Assembly (NCBI RefSeq): GCF_009931115.1
Contig: NZ_CP047491.1
Span: 3,812,001 to 3,876,000, forward strand
Direction: 5' to 3'
DNA length: 64,000 nt
Source of the DNA: Microbulbifer hydrolyticus
GTDB taxonomy: Bacteria; Pseudomonadota; Gammaproteobacteria; Pseudomonadales; Cellvibrionaceae
Of this stretch, positions 36,243 to 44,534 are shown one piece after another. Made by a program: the position numbers and the translations under genes. The notes beneath the pieces are model-generated. The model ran no database searches, was not told the DNA's origin, and saw only the letters and a list, made by a program, of their open reading frames with translations. Each line of letters starts with the position of its first letter. Positions within the stretch are counted from its first letter, which is position 1.

Positions 36243-38798
36243 TTACTGATAAGTGATCTTGAAATCGTCGATCACGACCGGCATGCCTTCCGTACCGCTG
36301 TCACAGCGAACCTGCAGGAAGGAGCTGGCAGTACCCAGGTCACTTTCAATGGTGACGGTACCGGTGGGCTGATCGCTATCCGAGAGCTGGGATGCAAACT
36401 TCTCGACCAGCTTGGAGCTGCCACCATGCATGGACTTGCTGGAACTCGAGGTGTTGTTGTCCACGTACACCTGACACTTGCCGGACTCCACAGAAGTATT
36501 GGGGTTTTCCACCACTTCGAAGGAAATGACATAGGGCTTGCTGAGGTCCAGGTCACCGCGACCGGCGGTGTCGGTATCGGCAGTATCCGTCCCGTGCATC
36601 GCATCACCGATGGAGAAGCGCGCGTTGTGCAGTGCCAACGTGCCGCCCGCAACCGTGATGCGGGAGCTACCGCTGGTCACATTGAACATCGGCTTGGTCG
36701 CATCGCCGGACTGGCCGCGGTACTCGGCGGTGAAGAAGTTGGTATCTTCTGTTTCCGAGTCCTCTACGAGGCCGATGCCGTTGAAGTTCTCTTCAAACAC
36801 CGCGCTCGCATCGGCACCTGCGTAGGCACCCAGCTCACCGATATCCGCCGGCAGTTCACCAACCAGCTGCTCCGGGGTCAGGCCCGCGGCAATCTCGTCG
36901 TCGCTCCACACCAGCCAGTCGACATTCGCGTGGAATTCGCTGGACGAACCCTCACCGATACGCATGCGACTACTCGACGAGCCACCGTCGCGGCCATTAC
37001 CGGTAAAGCTGCCGACTTCAACACCATCTCGATAAACCTTGGCGGTGATGTATTCGTTACCGGCATCCGTCGGGTCGTTCACCGTGAAGCTGACCTGATA
37101 GATGTGGTAGCCATCGGTCATATCCATGTCCACTTCCGCGGTGCTGTCGTCGGAGAGGAATTTATCCAGCTGGATCTTGTTGCCATCCGGACGCAGGATC
37201 GCCTTGATTCGTGCCGGTCCGCGTGCGTCTACGCCGCCATCACCGAGGTGAGTCTCGATCTCGAATCCACGAACGCCATCTTTGGTGGTAGCAAAGGAGG
37301 TATCGATACGGGCGATAAAGGTGAAGTGTTTGGGATAGGTGGTCGCATCACCAGCGATCACACCGTCCAGGTCACCAACAGGCTTGATATCGAAGCCGAT
37401 GGTATCCAGGGTCATGATGCCAAGCTCGTCACTGGAGAAGTAAGGTACTTCGTCTTCGCCGAATGCGAAATTGGTTGCCTCACTGCCGTTGATCACGACC
37501 GCACCCAGGTCACCCGGGTGAGAGCAACCATCGTATACGCCCCACTGGATCATGTTGGTTGCAGACGGGTCCACTGAGGTGGTCGGGACACAGTTGTCAC
37601 CAACTGGCGCAACCGGCATCGCAGTGGCCGCCTCACTCCATTCACCGGCGCCAACATTGTTCACGGCGCGCACCCACACACTGTACTCGCTGCCATTTTC
37701 CAGCTCGCTCAGGGTGGTGCTGGTCTCGGTCAGCCCTTCCACGATAGTCGCGGTATTCACATCGGTACCGGTGCTGTAGGCCACATCATAAGAGGTCGCA
37801 CCAATAGAAGAGGCCCAGCTAACCGCGATCTGAGCATCGCTGGCAAACAGGCTCGGCGCTTCCGGCGCTTCCGGCGCAGTAGCGGGCTGGAATACGTTAC
37901 AGGCAGGCAGTTCGGACTGACCGTCGTCTTCCTGGCGCTCAACCAGCAGGTCATCAAAGATCACCGAGCTGCCGCCCTCTACGCGAAACTGCAGGAAGGA
38001 GCTTGAGCTACCTACCTGTTCCTGGCGGAAATCTTTGACCTCACCGCCCTGCTCATAGGTGATATCGCCCGGGATGTTGATCTGGACACGCTTCCCCGGA
38101 ATCAGGTCACCGGCCGGGATATTGAAGATACGCGAACCGGAACTGCCGCCACCCCAGGTGGAGTTGGCTTCGCCGGACGTGTTGTTGTCCACGTACACCT
38201 GCATGTTGCGGGTACCGGAGGCATCTTTCACACAGAAAGAAATGCGATAGGGCTGGCTCAGGTCCAGCTCACCCCAGGTGGTTACGTCATCTGAACTGGT
38301 GGTGTCTTTCTTGGGATCTGCGTCGTCGATCTCCGGGCGGGTCTGACCGGCAGAAAAGCGGCCGGTGTTCAGCAGCATCGCCGGGTTGCCACTGTCGCTG
38401 ACGATCCCCATCTGGTCGAGTGCCACTTCGGGACCGTCGGCCGGGTTATCGTTGGCAAAGAAACAGCAGGTGGGATAGTAAAAGGAAGGCCAGGCGTCGG
38501 CGGCGTTGTTCGCGTCCAGCGCCTTGTAGTCCTGGCTGAAGAAAAACTGGGTATCCGCTTCATCAAAGTTGACGAACAGATCATCACCAAAGTTTTCGGA
38601 AAGGATCGGGCCTTCAGTGCCACCACCGGAGGAGCCGCCACTGGAGGAACCGCCAGATGAACTGCTGGAAGACTGCGGGGGTGGAGTGACAACCACGTCC
38701 CCCTCGTTGTTCTCATTGGCACCACCGCCGCCACAGGCAGTCAGTGTCCCCATAATGCACAGCGCAAGTGCGGATCTCGTCCAAGGTAAAGGTTTCAT
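36243..38798 (-). CDS. Large modular lipoprotein, probable pectin-binding surface protein
   Basis: An 851-residue protein starting at 38798 (AGAAGGGGTGAGC before ATG). Lipobox LTAC is followed by GGGG and a Ser/Gly linker (residues ~35-63). I see four parts: a ~200-residue module (64-287), a fibronectin III-like domain (312-396), a LamG/concanavalin-like domain (416-643), and a second copy of the first module (666-851). Both modules carry the block QVYVDNNT (residues ~198 and ~775) and a preceding PYxISF strand; a third copy is in the PL1 lyase at 39167. No catalytic signature is recognised. It is upstream of the TonB receptor on the same strand, so it may capture glycan for that receptor. 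Function is inferred. Confidence 0.75.
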   Translation of the reverse strand: MKPLPWTRSALALCIMGTLTACGGGGANENNEGDVVVTPPPQSSSSSSGGSSSGGSSGGGTEGPILSENFGDDLFVNFDEADTQFFFSQDYKALDANNAADAWPSFYYPTCCFFANDNPADGPEVALDQMGIVSDSGNPAMLLNTGRFSAGQTRPEIDDADPKKDTTSSDDVTTWGELDLSQPYRISFCVKDASGTRNMQVYVDNNTSGEANSTWGGGSSGSRIFNIPAGDLIPGKRVQINIPGDITYEQGGEVKDFRQEQVGSSSSFLQFRVEGGSSVIFDDLLVERQEDDGQSELPACNVFQPATAPEAPEAPSLFASDAQIAVSWASSIGATSYDVAYSTGTDVNTATIVEGLTETSTTLSELENGSEYSVWVRAVNNVGAGEWSEAATAMPVAPVGDNCVPTTSVDPSATNMIQWGVYDGCSHPGDLGAVVINGSEATNFAFGEDEVPYFSSDELGIMTLDTIGFDIKPVGDLDGVIAGDATTYPKHFTFIARIDTSFATTKDGVRGFEIETHLGDGGVDARGPARIKAILRPDGNKIQLDKFLSDDSTAEVDMDMTDGYHIYQVSFTVNDPTDAGNEYITAKVYRDGVEVGSFTGNGRDGGSSSSRMRIGEGSSSEFHANVDWLVWSDDEIAAGLTPEQLVGELPADIGELGAYAGADASAVFEENFNGIGLVEDSETEDTNFFTAEYRGQSGDATKPMFNVTSGSSRITVAGGTLALHNARFSIGDAMHGTDTADTDTAGRGDLDLSKPYVISFEVVENPNTSVESGKCQVYVDNNTSSSSKSMHGGSSKLVEKFASQLSDSDQPTGTVTIESDLGTASSFLQVRCDSGTEGMPVVIDDFKITYQ

Positions 38799-38925
38799 GC
38801 TCACCCCTTCTCTCTCTTTTGCAGTCGTTATTGTTATGAGCCTGGCCATACCTCCCGGATGCCGCATCGCTATATCTGCGGTAACCACCCAGGCCCAGTT
38901 CTAATGCTTATTGGTTTGGCAATGT

Positions 38926-38938
38926 AACCAGATTGGTT
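38926..38938. promoter_or_regulatory. Palindrome upstream of the binding lipoprotein gene
   Basis: AACCAGATTGGTT is a near-perfect inverted repeat sharing an 11-base core with a site at 51997-52009. It lies 128 bases before the lipoprotein start. It contains the ACCA/TGGT half-sites of the GntR sites elsewhere in this locus but in reversed order, so assignment to that regulator is uncertain. Confidence 0.4.
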
Positions 38939-39084
38939 AGGCATATACAACCGCTTGCGCCAATTGGTAATGAAGATATTTGTGACTTGGGTCAGACAGG
39001 CGGAATTTGTCTCTTTACCGCACAAATAGTGGGCAAAATCAGCATAGGCTGTAGTTAAACTACAGAGCTTTCGGGGTAAATGAA

Positions 39085-39110
39085 CAAAAAAACACCGCCA
39101 GAAGCGGTGC
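39085..39110 (-). terminator. Terminator of the PL1 pectate lyase gene
   Basis: On the minus strand CACCGC/GCGGTG with a 5-base loop is followed by seven Ts, 57 bases after the PL1 stop. It separates the PL1/esterase unit from the lipoprotein-receptor unit. Confidence 0.88.
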
Positions 39111-39166
39111 TTTTCTGAACAAAAGTGGCCAGACCACTATTTGCGTTGGCTTACCCGCAGGCGTTC

Positions 39167-40954
39167 TCAGGGCATCACCTCGATCAGGATGTCGTCTACT
39201 GCCACGGTGGCGCTACTCTCAGTACGCAGGGTAATGAACGAATTACTGCTGGCGGTCAGACCTGTCACGGTATAACTCTGGCCGGCCACCAGATCGCTGA
39301 GCAGCACCTGGTGGAATTTCGAGCTACCACCCCAGATGGAGTTGCTGCTTGAGGCCGTGTTGTTATCCACATACAGCTGGAAGTACTTGCTGGTATCCCC
39401 GCTCACGCTGACCACCTTGAACGAGATCTGCCAGGGCACGCTCAGGTCAAACACACCAGTGTTGGAATCACCGCTGGTGGTACTGACGGTTGGCGTGCTG
39501 TTGCCGATGGATACGCGGCTACCGGTCAGGCTTAGTGCCCCGCTCTGGATTTCCGCGCTGCCGGTCACCCGGTGGTACATGGGTGTGCCGTCGCCGGGCG
39601 CGCCACTGAGATCTCGATAGCTGTTGCTGAAGAAGCCGGCGGTGTCGGTGGCAAAGTTTTCCGCGTAGGGCAATGCCACATCTTCCAGTATCGGCTCCTC
39701 CTCTACGGGCAACTCACCTTCCGGAGTAACCGGGTCGGGAATTTCCAAATCGGACTGGTCCAGTTTGCCGCGGCCGGCATTGGCGAGGATGTGATCCTTC
39801 AGCCCATCGGTGGCATCCAGGACGTAGGGGTAAGGCACCTGGTAAGTGGAGGTAGATTCGCCATCCTCAGCGGTGATATCGGAGCCACCTCCACTGGTCC
39901 AGGTCACACCACTGCCAAAAACATTGCCGCTCAGATTCCAGTAGCCGGTGACATCGGAATAGAAAGATACGATCGGGTTCTGGGTATTCTCGAACACGTT
40001 GTTTTCGATCAGCATCTCGGCGCCAGCGCGGGAGTTGATCGCTGTGGAATTGATGTTGTTGTAGTAGTTGTTATATACGTGGCCGCGACCGTGGCGAAAC
40101 AGGGGTACGCGGGACTCCAGGTCTTCGAAGCGATTGTGGTGGAAGGTGATCAGGCGATCCGTGTCGGGATTGCTGTCGTTTTCCGTATGCCCGTGCAGGG
40201 TGGTCTTCCATGCATCGTGCATATAGTTGTAGGACAGGGTGATATAGCGTGCACCGCTTTTGGAATCGATCAGGCCATCGTAGTAGTTCTTGTCCACCTC
40301 CAGCGAATTGTAAAGCTCGCAGTGGTCAATCCATATATGGCTGGTGGTACTGCCATCGTCATCGCCTTCGATGCTGATGTTGTCTTTCTCCTGGCCCGGC
40401 CAGGCTTCGTGGAACAGCAGGTTCTGCACGATGATGTTGTTGGCGCGGCGAATGGAGAGGCCGATACCGTCAAATTCGCCGTTTTCACCTACGCCGATCA
40501 GCGACACGTTATCCATATCCTTGATCTGGATATCGGTGCCGGTACCGGTATTGAAGTCGGTGATGGTACCGTCGATGTAAATCGTAACCGGCTGGCTCGC
40601 GTCCTTGGCTTCGTCGAGCTTGTCCTGTAGGTCCGCGCCATTGTTGACGGTATACACCAGGCCACCGGCGCCGCCGGTGAGGTTGTAACCGTATCCGGCG
40701 AAGCCACCGTCGATACTTTCGTTACCGGAACCGGAGGAGGAGCCGGAACTGCTGGAAGAACCTGACGAGCTCGAAGAACTACTGGAAGAGCTTCCCCCAG
40801 AGGAAGAACTGGAAGAGCTGCTGGACGAACTGCTGCTGGAACTGCTCGAAGAGCTCGATGAGTTGCCACCAGTGTTATCGCTGCCACCACCGCCGCAGGC
40901 AGTCATGCCAGCGCACAGTAACAAGGTGAGCAGAAATTGCGATGTATTACGCAT
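39167..40954 (-). CDS. PL1 pectate lyase with poly-serine linker and shared C-terminal module
   Basis: A 595-residue surface lipoprotein starting at 40954 (CAGGAAAT before ATG; lipobox MTAC). A poly-serine linker (residues ~30-73) leads to a parallel beta-helix lyase domain (~80-400). The Ca-binding and substrate motifs are visible: HIWIDHCELYN, then SRVPLFRHGRGHVYNNYY with R282 and R287. The C-terminal ~190 residues are the same module as in the 36243-38798 protein, with QLYVDNNT near residue 524. It cleaves polygalacturonate. Only 53 bases separate its start from the upstream pectin esterase stop, and most of that is a hairpin. Confidence 0.92.
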   Translation of the reverse strand: MRNTSQFLLTLLLCAGMTACGGGGSDNTGGNSSSSSSSSSSSSSSSSSSSSSGGSSSSSSSSSSGSSSSSGSSSGSGNESIDGGFAGYGYNLTGGAGGLVYTVNNGADLQDKLDEAKDASQPVTIYIDGTITDFNTGTGTDIQIKDMDNVSLIGVGENGEFDGIGLSIRRANNIIVQNLLFHEAWPGQEKDNISIEGDDDGSTTSHIWIDHCELYNSLEVDKNYYDGLIDSKSGARYITLSYNYMHDAWKTTLHGHTENDSNPDTDRLITFHHNRFEDLESRVPLFRHGRGHVYNNYYNNINSTAINSRAGAEMLIENNVFENTQNPIVSFYSDVTGYWNLSGNVFGSGVTWTSGGGSDITAEDGESTSTYQVPYPYVLDATDGLKDHILANAGRGKLDQSDLEIPDPVTPEGELPVEEEPILEDVALPYAENFATDTAGFFSNSYRDLSGAPGDGTPMYHRVTGSAEIQSGALSLTGSRVSIGNSTPTVSTTSGDSNTGVFDLSVPWQISFKVVSVSGDTSKYFQLYVDNNTASSSNSIWGGSSKFHQVLLSDLVAGQSYTVTGLTASSNSFITLRTESSATVAVDDILIEVMP

Positions 40955-40971
40955 GAGTATTTCCTGAAAGT

Positions 40972-41005
40972 AAAAAAACCCCGCGGCGATGCCGCGGGGT
41001 TTTGT
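40972..41005 (-). terminator. Terminator-like hairpin between the pectin esterase and PL1 genes
   Basis: CCCCGCGGC and GCCGCGGGG pair with a 3-base loop, and a run of seven Ts follows on the minus strand (forward 40972-40978). It starts a few bases after the esterase stop and ends ~18 bases before the PL1 ATG. There is no room for a promoter downstream of it. Confidence 0.85.
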
Positions 41006-41007
41006 TT

Positions 41008-44000
41008 TTATTGCACCAGTTGAATATCTTCGAAAGCGAAGCTCTGATCGTCGTTGTAAGGCGCGGCGAACAATCCGACTTTGATGGTATCTGGCAAGCC
41101 GGTGAAGGTGTTGCCCCAACCACTGGAATATGTGGTGCCGCCATCGGTCGAGTAATAGGCCTTGTACTGCTGCCCTACCCGCTGCAACTTAAAGTAGAGG
41201 TTATCGCCCGGAGTGAGCACGGCGCCATCGCCACTCTTGCCCCAACCCCCACCATCGGCAAGTACATGGCCGTACTGGGTCACCCAATCGCTGCCGGACA
41301 GGTACATACCGATATGCGCCAGTGGCGAGTTAGTAGCGCTGGCAGCGTCGCACTCACACATCATCAGCCCCACGGGGAACTGATTGGCTGCATAGGGTAC
41401 GCCGGCACTTTTCAGTTTCGCCGTCAGGGTAAAGTCACCGGTTACCTGTTGGGATACCAGATAGAAAGACATGCCAGTTTCAAACTTGCCGTCGCTGGCA
41501 GTAAAGGTAACGCTGGTATCGGTTTGCTCGGTGATTGAACCGCTTGCGGTGGTAATGGAGCCCGGGTCACCCAACAGCACGCCATTACCACTCCAAGTCT
41601 CATCCGATCCAGTTACTGAGGGACAGTGATCGTCACTGGTATCTTCCGGGTACGGATCCCAGCCCTCACCACCGTTCCAGCCGGCAAAGATCTGCGCACG
41701 GGAACAGAAGCTGGCTTCCATCTCTTCCGCGGTCAGCGCGTAACAGCTGCCGGAGGTACCGCAGCGGCTGCTCATATCCAGCGGGTTACCGGCAAGGTCG
41801 GTGCTGCCGTACTCGCGCCAGCCACTGGCGGCGGTTGCGGTGGCAGGATTGGGAGCGGGCTGGCCGTTGATGCCTTCATACGCCCAACCTTCCGCGTTTA
41901 CATGGGTGCCCATTGCGGTGTTGATGAAAGTGACATTGTCGTAATAGCTGCTGCTACCGCCACTGCGAGCCAGGTAGGTAGTGCCCTGCTCGATGGTGAC
42001 ACCAGTCGGGCTGGGGCCCTGGGTCAGTTCTGAATTCAGGAATACAAAGCCTGGTGCGGTTTCTACCGGGGTGCGCGCCTGCAGAACATAGCCACCACCG
42101 CTGGTCGCCTCAGTACTTTTGGAATCACCCAGTGAGCGGATCTCGGAATTCTCAAATACGCTGGCGGTGCTGTAGCCCCAGATAAAGTCCACATTGCCTG
42201 CAACCAGGGTGTTATAGAACCAGTTGTAGCCCTTCAGCAGCAGGGTGTCCTGCTCGGAGATAAACGCGGCGTTGCGGGCGATCAGTCGACCGTCACTGTT
42301 AAAGTAGATGGTCTCTGCCTGGTCACCAGCACCGGTACGCTGATGGGTGTTCTCAATAGTGAGATCTTCCAGGGTCAGCATGTCGCCGCCACTCACCAGG
42401 AACAACCCCCGCCCTGCGGTACCCCCGTTCAGGCCATCGTAGTTGTCGTAAAAAATACGTGTCTGGTCGACACCGGCACCGCTGATGGTGAGGTTATTTT
42501 TACCGGTGAGGAACAGCACCTCATGGTAATCCCCTGCAGCGATGGAGATAGTGGCAGGCTCATCCGCTGCGACATTTTCCATTACATGGTTCAGGGCACC
42601 CTGCACCGTGCGGAAATCCGCAGCGCCGTCGTCGTCCACGGTGACGTCGGCACCGGTGGGGCCGGATGCCCGGGTGGTGAAGGTCCAGCCCGCATCTTTA
42701 CCCAGACCGGTAAACGTTTCTCCATTCAGCGTTGCACCCTGAACCAGGTCGGAGCTGATGGCCACAAAGTACTCGGTACTCGGCAACAGCATGCCGGTGT
42801 GCGGCGCGATGGTCAGGGTATCGCCCTCGATCACGAACGGTGTGGTGTTGAGTGCACGGGCGCCGTCCTGGCCGGGATAGCCGAGCACATCGACCTCCCC
42901 ACCCGCGTAGATAGCGTCAATCTCGCTATCCCCATTGACTGTGAAAATACGCACAGAACCAAGGGTTTCATTCAGCGTCGGCGCGTTGTCGAAGGTAATA
43001 CTGAGACGGGTGTCTTCGTACTCGCCGGTAGCCCCGGGAACCGGGGTGACCCGAGCGCTGATATCGCCATAGGTGGCGGTCGGCATTTCAAATGCCTTGG
43101 CAACGCTGGCGCTGATCGTGCGTCGCAGGCCGCTGTCGGAACCACTGACAAAGGAGATCTCGGCTTCACCTGGCGCGAGCGGGGTCAGTGTCACCACAGT
43201 GCCATCCACCGCAACGGAGACAACCGAGGAATCACTGGAGCTGACACTAAAGGTATCCGCGGTAACACCATCGCTTTTCACTGCGGTAACGTTGATTACC
43301 TCAGGCTCTTTTCCCGCAGTGGTAACCCACACCGGCTCGGCGTAGTCGATGGTCAGCTGTACCGGCTTGACCGCAGGATCGCCAACTTTTACGTAGTCCA
43401 CTTCGAACGAGCGGTTGTAGGTGAAGAAACCGATACGGCCGGCCGTAGTGAACTGGCTCGCATCGTCGGTGTAGGTACCTATTTCTTCCCCGTCCAGGTA
43501 AACGGTAACGCTATTGCCGACCATGTCGTAGCGCACGTTGTACCAGGTACCATCGGTACCGTCTTTCTCACCCAGCAGGATCGGCTTTTTCACCTGCACT
43601 TCACGGCTGACTGATCCGGTAATGCCATCGTCAGTGGTTGCATAGCCCGCTTCCACCTGGGTGGAGTCGCTGCTGTTCTGCATGTTCAGGCCGCCGAAGT
43701 ACCACTGCAGCGGGCCCTGGTAACGGCCAATGCTGTACAGGTATTTGTTACCGGTATTGCCGTTCTGACGCGGGCGAATTCGATACTCGACGAAGTAATC
43801 CTCGGGCACCCCCCCAAACGCGGACTCCTTCACCAGAATCAGCTCGCCCTCGCTCAGGTTTTCACCGCGGGTACCGGCGGTAAAGCGCAGGGATTTTCCC
43901 TTGTCGCCCTCGTCGAGAATATCGAACACGCCGGGGTCAGCAAGGCCGTAGCTATCAATCAGCGCATTCCAGGTACTGGCAAATTCACCGTCTTCAAAAT

Positions 44001-44292
44001 CGTCACAGAAATAGAGACCGGTTTCGGGGCAGGTAAAAGCCGCCGGCTCCGGTTCGGGTTCCGGTTCGGGCTCGGGTTCGGGTTCGGGTTCGGGCTCGGG
44101 CTCGGGCTCGGGCTCGGGTTCGGGTTCGGGCTCGGGTTCGGGTTCGGGCTCGGGTTCGGGTTCGGGTTCCGCAACGACGATGTTGTTCAGTTCAGCCAGC
44201 TCTCTTTTTTCGCCGTCGTCACTACAGCCAGTCAGCAGGCTGCCGAGCAACGCAGCCATGGAGGTGGCCAACAAGGTGCTTGGTACTCTCAT
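41008..44292 (-). CDS. CE8 pectin methylesterase, multi-domain lipoprotein
   Basis: A 1094-residue protein with lipobox LLTGC (Cys-23) and 21 Glu-Pro repeats (residues 42-83) as a rigid spacer. After it come a LamG-like domain (~85-305), a BIG2-like and a second bacterial Ig-like domain (~306-540), the esterase domain (~545-870), and a C-terminal DUF1349-like beta-sandwich (~890-1094). Catalytic residues of CE8 are visible: D682 in EQDTLLL, D702 in GNVDFIWG, and R776 in LARSG, where the usual LGRPW has diverged. It removes methyl groups from homogalacturonan so that the neighbouring pectate lyases can act. Confidence 0.92.
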   Translation of the reverse strand: MRVPSTLLATSMAALLGSLLTGCSDDGEKRELAELNNIVVAEPEPEPEPEPEPEPEPEPEPEPEPEPEPEPEPEPEPEPEPEPAAFTCPETGLYFCDDFEDGEFASTWNALIDSYGLADPGVFDILDEGDKGKSLRFTAGTRGENLSEGELILVKESAFGGVPEDYFVEYRIRPRQNGNTGNKYLYSIGRYQGPLQWYFGGLNMQNSSDSTQVEAGYATTDDGITGSVSREVQVKKPILLGEKDGTDGTWYNVRYDMVGNSVTVYLDGEEIGTYTDDASQFTTAGRIGFFTYNRSFEVDYVKVGDPAVKPVQLTIDYAEPVWVTTAGKEPEVINVTAVKSDGVTADTFSVSSSDSSVVSVAVDGTVVTLTPLAPGEAEISFVSGSDSGLRRTISASVAKAFEMPTATYGDISARVTPVPGATGEYEDTRLSITFDNAPTLNETLGSVRIFTVNGDSEIDAIYAGGEVDVLGYPGQDGARALNTTPFVIEGDTLTIAPHTGMLLPSTEYFVAISSDLVQGATLNGETFTGLGKDAGWTFTTRASGPTGADVTVDDDGAADFRTVQGALNHVMENVAADEPATISIAAGDYHEVLFLTGKNNLTISGAGVDQTRIFYDNYDGLNGGTAGRGLFLVSGGDMLTLEDLTIENTHQRTGAGDQAETIYFNSDGRLIARNAAFISEQDTLLLKGYNWFYNTLVAGNVDFIWGYSTASVFENSEIRSLGDSKSTEATSGGGYVLQARTPVETAPGFVFLNSELTQGPSPTGVTIEQGTTYLARSGGSSSYYDNVTFINTAMGTHVNAEGWAYEGINGQPAPNPATATAASGWREYGSTDLAGNPLDMSSRCGTSGSCYALTAEEMEASFCSRAQIFAGWNGGEGWDPYPEDTSDDHCPSVTGSDETWSGNGVLLGDPGSITTASGSITEQTDTSVTFTASDGKFETGMSFYLVSQQVTGDFTLTAKLKSAGVPYAANQFPVGLMMCECDAASATNSPLAHIGMYLSGSDWVTQYGHVLADGGGWGKSGDGAVLTPGDNLYFKLQRVGQQYKAYYSTDGGTTYSSGWGNTFTGLPDTIKVGLFAAPYNDDQSFAFEDIQLVQ
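44044..44169 (-). repeat. Hexanucleotide tandem repeat coding 21 Glu-Pro units
   Basis: Twenty-one in-frame GA(A/G)-CC(C/G) units form the spacer of the pectin methylesterase. Silent variation between GAA/GAG is present, so it is not a perfect microsatellite. Changes in unit number would stay in frame. Confidence 0.95.
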
Positions 44293-44372
44293 CGAATACT
44301 CCTGAGTTGTGGTCTTATTGTTGTTACCCGGCGCAGTGGAAACACCGGTACTTCTTCATCGCCCTGCCGTCA

Positions 44373-44385
44373 CACCATCATGGTG
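44373..44385. promoter_or_regulatory. Palindrome upstream of the pectin methylesterase gene
   Basis: CACCATCATGGTG is a perfect 5+5 inverted repeat around TCA, 81 bases before the esterase start. It has ACCA/TGGT half-sites. The rest of this 242-base gap holds the terminator of the next gene upstream and no ORF. Confidence 0.4.
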
Positions 44386-44465
44386 CTACGGTAAGACAAA
44401 TATATTTTGCGAAAAATAATCCGGGATTCTTAACGCCCGGCGGAAATCACTTTTCTCTCAAACCT

Positions 44466-44497
44466 AAAAAGAACCCATCCGCACACTGGCGGATGGG
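44466..44497 (-). terminator. Terminator of the double pectate lyase gene
   Basis: CCCATCCGC/GCGGATGGG with a 6-base loop is followed on the minus strand by TTCTTTTT. It begins ~37 bases after the stop at 44535. Confidence 0.85.
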
Positions 44498-44534
44498 CTC
44501 AAATTGCTACAACTTTATTTTGTCTGTCGCATTA

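Noticed and set aside
44044..44169. Tandem repeat as a CRISPR array
   Set aside because: The units are 6 bases, have no spacers, and code for Glu-Pro within a gene.
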